DNA from: VXYL01 sp965199915
Lineage (GTDB): Bacteria; Pseudomonadota; Gammaproteobacteria; Pseudomonadales; Azotimanducaceae
DNA length: 64,000 nucleotides
Assembly (NCBI GenBank): GCA_965199915.1
Contig: OZ241348.1
Location: 124,001 to 188,000, forward strand
Direction of reading: 5' to 3'
Part shown: piece after piece, positions 35,069 to 43,801 of the stretch
How the letters are laid out: every line of letters starts with the position of its first letter
How positions within the stretch are numbered: position 1 is the stretch's first letter
Program-made: the position numbers and the translations under genes
The notes under the pieces: model-generated
Databases searched by the model: none
Seen by the model: the letters and a program-made list of their open reading frames with translations, nothing else
Told to the model about the DNA's origin: nothing

Positions 35069-35632
35069 TCAACTCTCGTCCCGCCCGCCGCGCGGCCCCG
35101 TCTCGGGCATCTGCCCGCTCGCCGCCAAGTAGGCGAAGCTGCCGACGGTGAGCAGGATCGGAATGGCGAACGCGGACGCGAACTTGTAGGCCACCCAAGT
35201 CGGCTCGCTGAATTGGTAGGCCACCCACAAGTTGGCGACGCCGGCCAGCGCCATCGCCGCCGCCCACCCCCAGCACAGCGTGCGCCACGCCGCGGCGGGA
35301 AGCGCAAGCACCTTGCCGAGCGCCCGTTGCACGAAGTCGCCCTTGCCCACGAAGCGGCTGCCGCCGATGGCGACGGCCATGATCCAATACACGATGGTGG
35401 GTTTCCACTGGATGAACAGCGGATCGCGCAACGCCAGCGTCAACCCGCCAAACCCGAGGGCGCCCCAAAACACCACCCACATCTGGCCGGTCACCCGCCA
35501 CCCTTTGAGCTTGAAGAAGGCGACTTGCACCGCAGCCGCGACCATCAAGGCGACGGTGGCCATGTAAATGTCGGTCGCCAAGTAGACGCCGAAGAAGGCC
35601 ACCACCGGAAGAAAGTCAACGAGTTGCTTCAT
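35069..35632 (-). CDS. yciB: Septation protein A homologue YciB/IspZ
   Basis: A 187-residue inner-membrane protein with five predicted helices and the family motifs MKQLVDFLPVVAFFGVYLATDIYMAT, WVVFWGALGFGGLTLALRDPLFIQWKPT and ANLWVAYQFSEPTWVAYKFAS. YciB homologues affect envelope integrity and cell elongation/division. The ATG at 35632 gives the conserved MKQLVDF start. The C-terminus ends in a short charged tail (GPRGGRDES). Confidence 0.93.
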   Translation of the reverse strand: MKQLVDFLPVVAFFGVYLATDIYMATVALMVAAAVQVAFFKLKGWRVTGQMWVVFWGALGFGGLTLALRDPLFIQWKPTIVYWIMAVAIGGSRFVGKGDFVQRALGKVLALPAAAWRTLCWGWAAAMALAGVANLWVAYQFSEPTWVAYKFASAFAIPILLTVGSFAYLAASGQMPETGPRGGRDES

Positions 35633-35713
35633 GTTGCCACTGAGCGCCACCACCGGCGGGACGAACCGCGCCGAACGACGGGCATCCGCGTGTTTAAGGT
35701 GTTCCCCTTCATT

Positions 35714-36796
35714 CTACGGCTTTGCGCTTGCGCCTGCCGCGCGCCGCGCCGTGGAGGAGACGTCGCAACGGAACTCGCGCTCCGGCACGCCGACGCACAA
35801 GGCCGCCAAGCCGGGCGGCGGCGCGAGTTGGGCAAGGGTGCGGAACACGCCGCGTTGCCGCCGCCCGTACACCAGAAACCCGCAGCCGAGCGCGCCCATC
35901 TCGGCGAAGGCGCGGTCGCGCGCCGCGACGCCGCCGTAGTAGGGCGCCTGCCCAATGCGCGCCAGCGTGTCCACGCCCACCACGAAAACCACGCCGCCGA
36001 GCACCCGCGCCTTGGCGACAAAGGTTGGAGCGCCGGTCACCACCACCGCGCCCGGCGCGAACTGCGCCAGCCGCCGCTCGAGCTCGACGTAGTCCAGTGG
36101 CGGCTTGTCCACGTTGGCAACGCACAGCTCGAATCCCACTTCGCCGCCCAGGCGGCGCTCGGCGTCGGCGCGCAGGGCCCGGTGGCCTTCGTGCAACGGG
36201 TTGAACGCGCCGGGCAGCACGCCGCGAAAGGTCGCTTCGGGGAAGTGCGAACGCTTGCCCAACACCACGTCCGCGCACTCCCCGCCCTGCGCTTCGACCG
36301 CCGGAGCGCAACATGCGTGTACGCCCAAGGCGAACGCGAGAGCGCCGAGCCCGGTGCGGGCGACGGCATCCTCTTGGACGCCCCGCGAGCCGCGCTCGTC
36401 GAACGGCAGCGTCCACGCGCAGGTGCGATCGGCGTCTTGGAACGCCAAGTGGGCGCGGTCGCGTCCGCGCCGGGCGCGCGTGGTCGCCAACGCCGCGGCG
36501 ATGGCGAAACCGAAATCGCCGCCGAGCGAGCGGGCGCGCAGGAAAGACCGCATGGCCAGCGCCCGAGCGGTGGCCTCGCTGCACGCTTGCGCCGGCGGCC
36601 CGCCGAGAAACTCCCGCAACGCCTGCTCCGAGTAGGGCACTTGCGCTTCCAACACCGTCGCGGAGGCGCCCGGCGTGGCGAGCAAGGCGCCGAGCAAGTT
36701 CGCGCCGCCGCCGGTGACGGCGACGACGCCGCGCCGAGGCGTGGCGTGGATGGCCGCCGCCAAGCGGGCCGCGCGGTCGGCGCGCTGCTCAGCCAT
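35714..36796 (-). CDS. CinA/PncC-like domain fused to a NadD/NMNAT-type nucleotidylyltransferase
   Basis: A 360-residue two-domain protein. The N-terminal ~165 residues resemble the CinA C-terminal (PncC) nicotinamide-nucleotide amidase fold: VVAVTGGGANLLGALLATPGASATVLEAQVPYS matches its GG-x-LxxxLxxxPGAS...VxYS pattern. The C-terminal half is a nucleotidylyltransferase with PGAFNPLHEGH (195-205), the (T/H)xGH-type signature, and VSSTARR (about 348-354), the ISSTxxR-type motif near the end. PncC deamidates NMN and NMNAT/NadD adenylates NMN or NaMN, so the fusion could run two consecutive steps of NAD recycling. Its start overlaps the end of the alpha/beta-hydrolase gene by 8 bases. Substrate specificity is inferred, not shown. 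Confidence 0.75.
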   Translation of the reverse strand: MAEQRADRAARLAAAIHATPRRGVVAVTGGGANLLGALLATPGASATVLEAQVPYSEQALREFLGGPPAQACSEATARALAMRSFLRARSLGGDFGFAIAAALATTRARRGRDRAHLAFQDADRTCAWTLPFDERGSRGVQEDAVARTGLGALAFALGVHACCAPAVEAQGGECADVVLGKRSHFPEATFRGVLPGAFNPLHEGHRALRADAERRLGGEVGFELCVANVDKPPLDYVELERRLAQFAPGAVVVTGAPTFVAKARVLGGVVFVVGVDTLARIGQAPYYGGVAARDRAFAEMGALGCGFLVYGRRQRGVFRTLAQLAPPPGLAALCVGVPEREFRCDVSSTARRAAGASAKP

Positions 36797-37667
36797 CGCC
36801 CAGGAAGTCGCGGACGATCGTCAGGAAGCGTTCGAGCTGGTCGTGATGCACCCAGTGTCCGGCGTCCTCCACCGCCACCGAGCGGGCGTTCTGGAAATAG
36901 TCGAGGCGTCCGTCTTGGCGCGGGTCGGAAGCCCAAGACTCGGTGCCGTGAATCAGCAGCGTCGGGCACGAGACGCGCCGGTAGAGGCCGAAGGTCTGGC
37001 GCGCCGAGAGACCCACCGGCGACCAGGCGCGCATGTAGTTGTCGAACTTCCAGCTGTAGGTGCCGTCCTCGTTCTGATTGCTGCCGTGGATGGTCAGGTG
37101 CCGCGCCTGCTCGGACGTGAGGTGCGGGTTGGCCTGCTGCATCCGCTCGAAGGCGTCCTCCAACGTCGGGTAGCGCTTGGGGATGCGCCCGGACAGCTGC
37201 CGCAGGTTGTCGATCCAGGCGAGCAGCCGTTCGTGCCCCGGCGTCGCGTCGTCGCCGACCGTCGGCGCGATGCCCATGCCTTCGATGGAGATCAGCTTGC
37301 ACACCTTGCGCGGATACAGGCCGGCGTAGGCCAGCGACACCGAACCACCCATGGAGTGGCCGACCACCACGATGTCGTCCATCGCCGTTTGGCGCACCAG
37401 TTGCGCGATGTCGTAGACGTAGTCGATGGTGGCGTAGGCGCCGCCAACCAGCCACTGCGAATCGCCGTGGCCGCGCAGATCCGGCGCGACGACGTGGTAG
37501 TCCTCTTTCAGCGCTTGGGCCACCCAGTCCCAATTGCGGCAGTGGTCGCGCCCGCCATGCACCAGCAACAGCGCCGGCGCGTCCTCGTTGCCCCAGTCCA
37601 CATAGTGCAGGCGCAGCCGCTGGGAGAAATAGATGTGCGAGGTGGGCCCGCCCTTGAGGCTGGTCAT
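36789..37667 (-). CDS. Alpha/beta-hydrolase fold protein
   Basis: About 292 residues. Oxyanion motif LLLVHGGRDHCRNWD, strand PDLRGHGDS, nucleophile elbow VVVGHSMGGSVSLAYA, acid region LLIHGTESWASD and base DAGHWVHHDQLERF form a complete catalytic set. A cap domain lies between about residues 140 and 220. ATG at 37667 (MTSLKGGPTSH) is preferred; ATG 37703 adds a basic extension. Upstream of and overlapping the PncC-NMNAT gene, so likely one transcript. Substrate unknown. Confidence 0.85.
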   Translation of the reverse strand: MTSLKGGPTSHIYFSQRLRLHYVDWGNEDAPALLLVHGGRDHCRNWDWVAQALKEDYHVVAPDLRGHGDSQWLVGGAYATIDYVYDIAQLVRQTAMDDIVVVGHSMGGSVSLAYAGLYPRKVCKLISIEGMGIAPTVGDDATPGHERLLAWIDNLRQLSGRIPKRYPTLEDAFERMQQANPHLTSEQARHLTIHGSNQNEDGTYSWKFDNYMRAWSPVGLSARQTFGLYRRVSCPTLLIHGTESWASDPRQDGRLDYFQNARSVAVEDAGHWVHHDQLERFLTIVRDFLGDG

Positions 37668-38109
37668 CGTTGTTCGGTTTTGCCGCCGGAGGTTCGCCGC
37701 CATGATACGCCCGCGGCGCGGCCCCGAATTCTTTTCAACTTTCGAGTTCGCCGCAAGGTTCGCGTAAGGTTCGCACACTAGATTGCGCGCCCAGGTCACG
37801 TTGAACTGGCCGGGGCGCACCCGCTTTCGCGGGCACCGGCACATTCAGCGCGATCGGCCGCGGCGGTAAGTGCCTCCGCTATTGCGAGGCTAGCGACACC
37901 CCCCCCTGCGCGGGCTCGCTACGGTTGCTCTCGCCGCCGCGGCGTTTCGACGCCTCGCGCGCTCGCCGGGTCTTGCGGGCCGCTTGGCGCCGGCGCCCAC
38001 GAGCGAACGACTTTGTTCAACCTGTCGATGTCGTGCGATGGTAAGAGAGTTTTGCGGAAAAGAGCAAGTGCTTGCCCGCGGTCGCGCCGCGGTGACACAC
38101 TAAGCTCCC
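37668..38109. other. Long divergent intergenic region upstream of ubiH/I-gcv
   Basis: 442 bp between divergent genes, expected to hold promoters for the alpha/beta-hydrolase gene and for the ubiH/I-gcvTHP operon. It contains a small GC hairpin (CCCGC-TTTC-GCGGG near 37817-37832) without a U-run, and an AT-richer patch at about 37725-37790. I looked for a glycine riboswitch because of the downstream gcv genes and found no match to its conserved core. No RNA gene could be recognised. Confidence 0.4.
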
Positions 38110-39330
38110 ATGGAGACGGCGCAACGCACCTACGACGCGGCTGTCGTCGGCAGCGGCGTGGTGGGCCTCGCCACGGCGTTGGCCATCGCGAAGGCCAAAC
38201 GCCCGGTGGCGTTGTTGGCGCCCGCGCCACCCCGGCGCCAGCGTGGCGCGCTCGGCAGCGATCTGCGCACGGTGGCGATCAACGCCGCCTCGCTTCGGTT
38301 TCTGCGCGCGGCGGGTCTGCCGCGCGGCGAAGGCGTGCGCCTTGGCGAATGCGACGGTCGCGTCGCCGCCATCCAAACCATGCGCGTCTGGGAGCATGAC
38401 GGCGGCGCGGGCCTGCGCTTTCGGCAAGCGGACGGCAGCGCGCTCGCATGGGTCGCCGAGACCGGTGCCCTGGCCACCGCGTTGTGGCAAGCGGCATTGG
38501 ACCGCGTGGATGTCGTGCCAGCGGCGGTGACCGGCATCGCGCAAGGCGAAGACGCCGCGACGCTGGCCTTGGCGGACGGCGCTTCCCTGCGCGCGCGCCT
38601 GGTGGTCGCCGCCGACGGGGCGGACAGCCCGGTGCGCCACCACACCGCCACCCGCATGCGCGCCGAGCCGCCGTTTGCCCTGGGCGCGCAAACGGCCATC
38701 GCCACGGTGGCGTGGTTGGCCGCGCCGCATGGCCGGGTGGCATGGCAACGTTTCGGCCGCAGCGGGCCCTTGGCGCTGTTGCCCTTGGCGGACAGCCGTG
38801 CGGTGTCGGTGATCTGGAGCGGGGCGACCGTCGAGCAGGAGCGCCGAATGGCGTTTTCCGACGACCAGTTCCGCGCCGCGCTGCAGGCCGAAACCGAAGG
38901 CGCGGCCGGCGAAGTGCTCGCCGTGGACCGCCGCTTGGCGTTTCCCGTGCAACAGGCCGTGGCCGCGAACGTGAATCCCTGGCAGCGCGTGGTGCTCGCC
39001 GGAGACGCCGCGCGGACGCTGCATCCGCTCGCCGGCCAAGGCGTGAACATCGGTTTGGAAGACGCGCGGCGCATTGCCGCCGAAGCGGCCAAGGGGGGCG
39101 ACTTGGGCGCGGCGGGCCGCTGGCGCGCCTACGCCACCAACCGCCGCCGCCGCTCCAAACTGATGGTGGCGCTCATGCGCGGGCTGCTCGAAGCGTATTG
39201 CGGCGCCTGGGCGAACGGCCCGTGGCTGCGTTGGGCGCGCAACGCGACGCTTCGGCGCATCGACGCCAGCGCCGCCGTGAAAGAGCAGCTCATGCGCGAG
39301 GCAATGGGTTTCGGAGCCCTCGCCGCGTGA
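38110..39330 (+). CDS. UbiH/UbiI/VisC family FAD-dependent hydroxylase (ubiquinone synthesis)
   Basis: A 406-residue flavoprotein monooxygenase with the dinucleotide motif VVGSGVVGLATALAIAKA, the SDLRTVAINAASLRFL segment of the UbiH group, the DG motif (VVAADGADSPVRHH) and LAGDAARTLHPLAGQGVNIGLEDA. These enzymes hydroxylate the quinone ring in aerobic ubiquinone synthesis. The gene overlaps gcvT by four bases (GTGA). In E. coli ubiI lies directly upstream of gcvTHP, so the arrangement is conserved. Ring position (C5, C6 or C1) cannot be decided from the sequence. Confidence 0.88.
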   Translation: METAQRTYDAAVVGSGVVGLATALAIAKAKRPVALLAPAPPRRQRGALGSDLRTVAINAASLRFLRAAGLPRGEGVRLGECDGRVAAIQTMRVWEHDGGAGLRFRQADGSALAWVAETGALATALWQAALDRVDVVPAAVTGIAQGEDAATLALADGASLRARLVVAADGADSPVRHHTATRMRAEPPFALGAQTAIATVAWLAAPHGRVAWQRFGRSGPLALLPLADSRAVSVIWSGATVEQERRMAFSDDQFRAALQAETEGAAGEVLAVDRRLAFPVQQAVAANVNPWQRVVLAGDAARTLHPLAGQGVNIGLEDARRIAAEAAKGGDLGAAGRWRAYATNRRRRSKLMVALMRGLLEAYCGAWANGPWLRWARNATLRRIDASAAVKEQLMREAMGFGALAA

Positions 39331-40391
39331 CGCCAAGACGCACACCCCTGCACGATGAGCACGTCGCCGCCGGGGCCCGCATGACGGCCTTCGCCGGCTG
39401 GACCATGCCGCTCCACTACGGCTCCCAGATCGCCGAGCACCACCAAGTGCGGCGCGCGGCCGGGATGTTCGACGTCTCGCACATGGCGATCATCGACCTC
39501 GGCGGCGCGGACGCGCCGGCGCTGCTCGCCCGCGTCTTCGCCGGCGATCCGGGCAAGGCGACTTGCGGCCGCGCCGTGTACGGCGTGCTGCTGAACGAGG
39601 ACGCCGGCGTCATCGACGACGTGATCCTGTACGGCCGGCGCGCCGGTTACCGGCTGGTGGCGAACGCCGCCAACCGGACGCGGGTGCTGGACTGGCTGCG
39701 CGCCTCTGGCGGCAACACCGAAATCCGCGAGCGCGCGGATCTGGCCATGATCGCCGTGCAGGGCCCGAACGCCCTGCACGCCTTCGCCAAGGCAACCGGC
39801 GAGGATGTGCGCGGCGTGGCGTCCTTCGCCACCGTCGAACTCGGCGAATGGCTGGTCGCGCGCACCGGCTACACGGGCGAAGACGGTGTGGAAGTGCTGC
39901 TCGGCGGCGACGAAGCGCGGAAACTATGGCGCTGCTTGCTGGCCGCCGGCGTTGTGCCGGCCGGCCTCGCGGCGCGCGACACCTTGCGCTTGGAAGCCGG
40001 CCTCAACCTGCACGGCCAAGACATGGACGAGTCCACGACGCCGCTCGAAGCGAATCTCGGCTGGAGCATCGCCTGGGAGCCGCCGCAGCGCGACTTCGTC
40101 GGCCGTGCGGCGTTGGCGCGGCAGCGCGCGGCCAAGCCGGACCGAGTGCAGAAGGGCATCGCGATGGAAGCCAAGGGGGTGTTGCGGCACGGCCAGGTCG
40201 TGGTCACCGAGCACGGCGAGGGCGTCGTCACCAGCGGCTCGTTTTCGCCCACCTTGGGGTACAGTATCGCGTTGGCGCGGCTGCCGCGCGCCGCCCGCGG
40301 CGATTGCCAAGTGCGGTTGCGCGGACGCGAAGCGCCGGCGCGAATCATCAAGCCGCCCTTCGTGCGGCGCGGGAAACGGATCTACACATGA
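39327..40391 (+). CDS. gcvT: Glycine cleavage system T protein (aminomethyltransferase)
   Basis: A 354-residue tetrahydrofolate-dependent enzyme that releases ammonia and methylene-THF from the aminomethyl group on lipoylated H protein. Family features are PLHDEHVAAGARMTAFAGWTMPLHY, the catalytic-Asp region MFDVSHMAIIDLGG, CGRAVYGVLLNEDAGVIDDVILY, RTGYTGEDGVEV, LRLEAGLNLHGQDM and ARPLEANLGW-like TPLEANLGWSI. The start is GTG at 39327, overlapping the previous stop. The stop overlaps the gcvH start. Confidence 0.95.
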   Translation: MTPRRTPLHDEHVAAGARMTAFAGWTMPLHYGSQIAEHHQVRRAAGMFDVSHMAIIDLGGADAPALLARVFAGDPGKATCGRAVYGVLLNEDAGVIDDVILYGRRAGYRLVANAANRTRVLDWLRASGGNTEIRERADLAMIAVQGPNALHAFAKATGEDVRGVASFATVELGEWLVARTGYTGEDGVEVLLGGDEARKLWRCLLAAGVVPAGLAARDTLRLEAGLNLHGQDMDESTTPLEANLGWSIAWEPPQRDFVGRAALARQRAAKPDRVQKGIAMEAKGVLRHGQVVVTEHGEGVVTSGSFSPTLGYSIALARLPRAARGDCQVRLRGREAPARIIKPPFVRRGKRIYT

Positions 40392-40783
40392 GCGACACCC
40401 CCACCGACTTGCGCTACGCGACCAGCCACGAGTGGGCGGCATTGAACGACGGCGTGGTGACGGTGGGCGTGAGCGACTTCGCGCAGGAGGCCTTGGGCGA
40501 TGTCGTCTTCGTCGAATTGCCCCAGCCGGAGCAAATCGTGCGCGCCGGAGAAGAGGCGGCGGTGGTGGAATCCGTAAAGGCCGCGGCGGATGTCTACTCG
40601 CCGGTGTCGGGCACGGTGATCGAAGTGAACGAGGCGCTCGAGGAGTCGCCGGAGTTGGTCAACCAGGCGCCCTACGGCGACGGCTGGTTCTTCCGCGTGC
40701 GCATCGACACCGAAGTGGAGCTCGACGATCTCTTGGACGCCGCCGCCTACCGCGAGCGCTGCGAAGCCGAGAGCGACGACTGA
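40388..40783 (+). CDS. gcvH: Glycine cleavage system H protein
   Basis: A 131-residue lipoyl carrier. Lys64 in VVESVKAAADVYSPVSG is the lipoylation site. The family signature SHEWAALNDGVVTVGVSDFAQEALGDVVFVELP and LVNQAPYGDGWFFRV are intact. The ATG overlaps the gcvT stop; about 90 bp separate it from gcvPA. It shuttles the aminomethyl group between the P, T and L proteins. Confidence 0.96.
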   Translation: MSDTPTDLRYATSHEWAALNDGVVTVGVSDFAQEALGDVVFVELPQPEQIVRAGEEAAVVESVKAAADVYSPVSGTVIEVNEALEESPELVNQAPYGDGWFFRVRIDTEVELDDLLDAAAYRERCEAESDD

Positions 40784-40871
40784 CGCCGGGGCCGCGACCG
40801 CCTTTCAGCCGACTCCGCCACCTTCCCTTCCACCCCGCCCACCCCGCGCCATCCCGCCCTCGCCGAGCCTC

Positions 40872-42269
40872 ATGCCTTTCGTTCCGCACACGCAGAGCGA
40901 TGTCCGCGCCATGTTGGAGCGCATCGGCGCGGGCGCCGTGGAAGACCTCTTCGACGAGATCGACGCGCGCCTGCGCGGCGCGGACTTTGGCGCGTTGCCC
41001 GAGGGCGAAAGCGAGATGGCCATGCTGGCCGAGCTGACGGCGCGGGCGCGCCAGGACGAGACCGGCCCGTGCTTTCTGGGCGCCGGCTGCTACGACCACC
41101 ACATTCCCGCCGCGGTGTGGGACCTCGCCGGGCGCGGCGAGTTCCTCACCGCCTACACGCCGTACCAAGCCGAAGCGAGCCAAGGCACGTTGCAGCTAAT
41201 CTACGAGTACCAAAGCATGATGGCGGCGCTCACCGGCCTTGAGGTTTCCAACGCGTCCGTCTACGACGGCGGTTCGGCGCTGGCCGAGGCGGTGCTGATG
41301 GTCGTGCGCGCGCGCAAACGCGCGCGGCGGCCGGCGACGGGGGGCGACGTTGTTCGCGTTGCCGTGCCCGGCGCCTGCCATCCGCTGTACTTGGACGCCG
41401 CGCGCAGCATCGTGCGCAACCAAGGCATTGAACTCGTGGAGACGGGATGCGCCGCCGACGGAACCGCGGCGCTCGACGCGCTCGCCGCCGCCGCCGAGGC
41501 CGGCGCGTTCGCGGCGGTGGTGGTGCAGCAACCTAACTTTTTCGGCGTCATCGAGCCGGTGGACGAGTTGGTGGCGTGGGCGGACGGGCACGGCGCCAGC
41601 ACCATCGCCGTGGTCAATCCGGTGGCGTTGGGACTGCTCAAGCCTCCCGGCGAGTGGAACGGCGGCGGCGTGGACATCGCCTGCGGCGACGGCCAGCCGC
41701 TCGGCGTGCCGATGGCGTCCGGCGGCCCGTCGTTCGGCTTCCTCTGCACGCGGCTTCGCCATGTGCGGCAGATGCCCGGCCGCTTGGTGGGGCGCACCGT
41801 GGACAGCGCCGAGAAAGCGGGTTTCACGCTCACCCTGCAGGCGCGCGAACAACACATTCGACGTGGCAAGGCCACCTCCAACATTTGCACCAACCAGGGG
41901 CTCTTGGTCACCGCCGCCACCATCCACATGGCGCTGCTCGGCGCCAGCGGGCTGCGCGCCGTCGCCTCGGCCTGCCACGAGCGCACGCGCGAACTGGTGG
42001 CGGCGTTGACGGCCATTGACGGTGTGGAGCGGCGCTTCCCGGCGCCGTTCTTCCACGAGTGCGCGCTGGATGTGGGCCGCCCGGCGGACGCCGTGGCGGC
42101 GGCGCTGGCGGCGGCCGGCGTGGTCGGCGGGTTGCCCTTGGGCCGCCACCGCCCGGAACTCGCCAACTGCCTGCTGGTGTGCGCGACCGAGAAGCGCACG
42201 CCGGCGGACATCGCGCTGTTCCGCGACGCGCTCGCGCAAGTGCTGCGCCCAGCGCGGGAGGCAGCATGA
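40872..42269 (+). CDS. gcvPA: Glycine dehydrogenase (decarboxylating) subunit 1
   Basis: Alpha subunit (465 residues) of a two-subunit P protein, equivalent to the N-terminal half of the single-chain enzyme. Recognisable by MPFVPHTQSDVRAMLERIG, FLGAGCYDHHIPAAVWDLAGRGEFLTAYTPYQAEASQGTLQ, YDGGSALAEAVLM and the ICTNQGL segment. With subunit 2 it decarboxylates glycine. E. coli uses a fused P protein, so a split enzyme is a difference from the enteric operon. The stop overlaps the start of gcvPB. Confidence 0.94.
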   Translation: MPFVPHTQSDVRAMLERIGAGAVEDLFDEIDARLRGADFGALPEGESEMAMLAELTARARQDETGPCFLGAGCYDHHIPAAVWDLAGRGEFLTAYTPYQAEASQGTLQLIYEYQSMMAALTGLEVSNASVYDGGSALAEAVLMVVRARKRARRPATGGDVVRVAVPGACHPLYLDAARSIVRNQGIELVETGCAADGTAALDALAAAAEAGAFAAVVVQQPNFFGVIEPVDELVAWADGHGASTIAVVNPVALGLLKPPGEWNGGGVDIACGDGQPLGVPMASGGPSFGFLCTRLRHVRQMPGRLVGRTVDSAEKAGFTLTLQAREQHIRRGKATSNICTNQGLLVTAATIHMALLGASGLRAVASACHERTRELVAALTAIDGVERRFPAPFFHECALDVGRPADAVAAALAAAGVVGGLPLGRHRPELANCLLVCATEKRTPADIALFRDALAQVLRPAREAA

Positions 42270-43771
42270 GCGCCGCGGTGGACGCCGGCGCCGGCGCGCA
42301 GACGATTTTCGACATCGGCGCGCCGGAGCGGCGCGCCGGCGCCCAGCAGCCGGCGGCCGGCGGCGTGGACGATCTCCCCGCGGCGTGCCTGCGCGAGACG
42401 CCGCCGCGGTTGCCGGAGGTGTCGGAGCTGCAGGTGGTGCGCCACTACACGAACCTGTCCGCGCGCAACTTCGCCATCGACAATCGGTTCTATCCGCTCG
42501 GCTCCTGCACCATGAAGTACAACCCGCGCGGTGCCCACCGCGCCGCCAGCCTGCCGGGGTTCCTCGGCCGCCATCCCTTGGCACCGGAGGAGCTGAGCCA
42601 GGGTTTCCTGTCTTGTCTGCACGAGTTGCAGGAAGTGCTCAAGACCGTCACCGGCATGGCGGCGGTGTCGCTGACGCCCATGGCCGGCGCGCAGGGCGAG
42701 TTCGCCGGCGTGGCCATGATCCGCGCCTACCACGACGCGCGCGGCGACCACGATCGCCGCGAGATCGTCGTTCCCACCGCCGCCCACGGCACCAATCCCG
42801 CCACCGCCGCCATGTGCGGCTACGCCGTGCGCGAGGTCGCGGTGGGCGCGGACGGCGATGTGGACCTCGAAGGGCTGAAGGCCGCCGTGGGACCGGCCAC
42901 GGCCGGCATCATGCTCACCAACCCCTCCACCTGCGGCGTGTTCGAGCGGCGCATTCTGGACATCGCCCGGATCGTTCACGACGCCGGCGGCCTGCTCTAC
43001 TACGACGGCGCGAACCTCAACGCCATTCTGGGCAAGGCGCGCCCCGGAGACATGGGCTTCGACGTGTTGCACGTGAACCTGCACAAGACCTTCGCCACCC
43101 CGCACGGCGGCGGCGGCCCCGGCGCCGGGCCGGTGGGCGTCGGCGAGCGCTTGCTGCCGTTCCTGCCGGTGCCGTTCGTGGAGCGCGCGGACGCCGCCGC
43201 GGACGCGGCGCCCCGCTACCGCTGGGTGGACGCCGACCAACGCCCGGACACCATTGGCCGCCTGTCCACGTTCATGGGCAACGCCGGCATCCTGCTGCGG
43301 GCGCTGGCCTACGCGCGCATGCTGGGGCGCGAGGGCATGACGCGCGTCGCCGACCACGCCACCCTGAACGCCAACTACCTGATGACGCGCCTGCGCGCTG
43401 CGGGTTTCACGCTGGCGTACCCCACGCGCCGCGCCAGCCACGAGTTCATCGTCACCCTGCAGCGGGAAGCGCGCGCGTTTGGCGCGACCGCCATGGACTT
43501 CGCCAAACGACTGCTCGACTTCGGCGTTCACGCTCCGACCACCTACTTTCCGCTGCTGGTGCCGGAGTGCTTCCTGATCGAACCCACGGAGACGGAAACG
43601 AAGGCCGAACTGGACGCCTTCGTGGCCGCGATGGCGGCGATCCGCGCCGAGGCCGAGCGCAACCCGGCGTTGGTGAAGAGCGCCCCGCACAACCTGCCGG
43701 TGGCGCGGTTGGACGACGTGAAAGCGGCGCGGGAACTGGACCTGACGCACGACCGCACGCGCCAAAGCTAA
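42266..43771 (+). CDS. gcvPB: Glycine dehydrogenase (decarboxylating) subunit 2
   Basis: Beta subunit, 501 residues, bearing the PLP-binding lysine in VNLHKTFATPHGGGGPGAGP. Other hallmarks are FYPLGSCTMKYNPR, PTAAHGTNPATAAMCGY, GIMLTNPSTCGVFE and the C-terminal TETETKAELDAFV. The ATG at 42266 overlaps the gcvPA stop. The last gene of the ubiH/I-gcvTHPAPB operon; convergent with the M32 gene 30 bp away. The dihydrolipoamide dehydrogenase (L protein) is not encoded here. Confidence 0.95.
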   Translation: MSAAVDAGAGAQTIFDIGAPERRAGAQQPAAGGVDDLPAACLRETPPRLPEVSELQVVRHYTNLSARNFAIDNRFYPLGSCTMKYNPRGAHRAASLPGFLGRHPLAPEELSQGFLSCLHELQEVLKTVTGMAAVSLTPMAGAQGEFAGVAMIRAYHDARGDHDRREIVVPTAAHGTNPATAAMCGYAVREVAVGADGDVDLEGLKAAVGPATAGIMLTNPSTCGVFERRILDIARIVHDAGGLLYYDGANLNAILGKARPGDMGFDVLHVNLHKTFATPHGGGGPGAGPVGVGERLLPFLPVPFVERADAAADAAPRYRWVDADQRPDTIGRLSTFMGNAGILLRALAYARMLGREGMTRVADHATLNANYLMTRLRAAGFTLAYPTRRASHEFIVTLQREARAFGATAMDFAKRLLDFGVHAPTTYFPLLVPECFLIEPTETETKAELDAFVAAMAAIRAEAERNPALVKSAPHNLPVARLDDVKAARELDLTHDRTRQS

Positions 43772-43801
43772 GCGCGCACACCCCGGAACCGCGCCGCGCG
43801 G

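Noticed and set aside
37668..38109. Glycine riboswitch ahead of the gcv operon
   Set aside because: The conserved aptamer core could not be found, and gcvT is preceded by ubiH/I with overlapping codons, so a riboswitch would have to lie far upstream.
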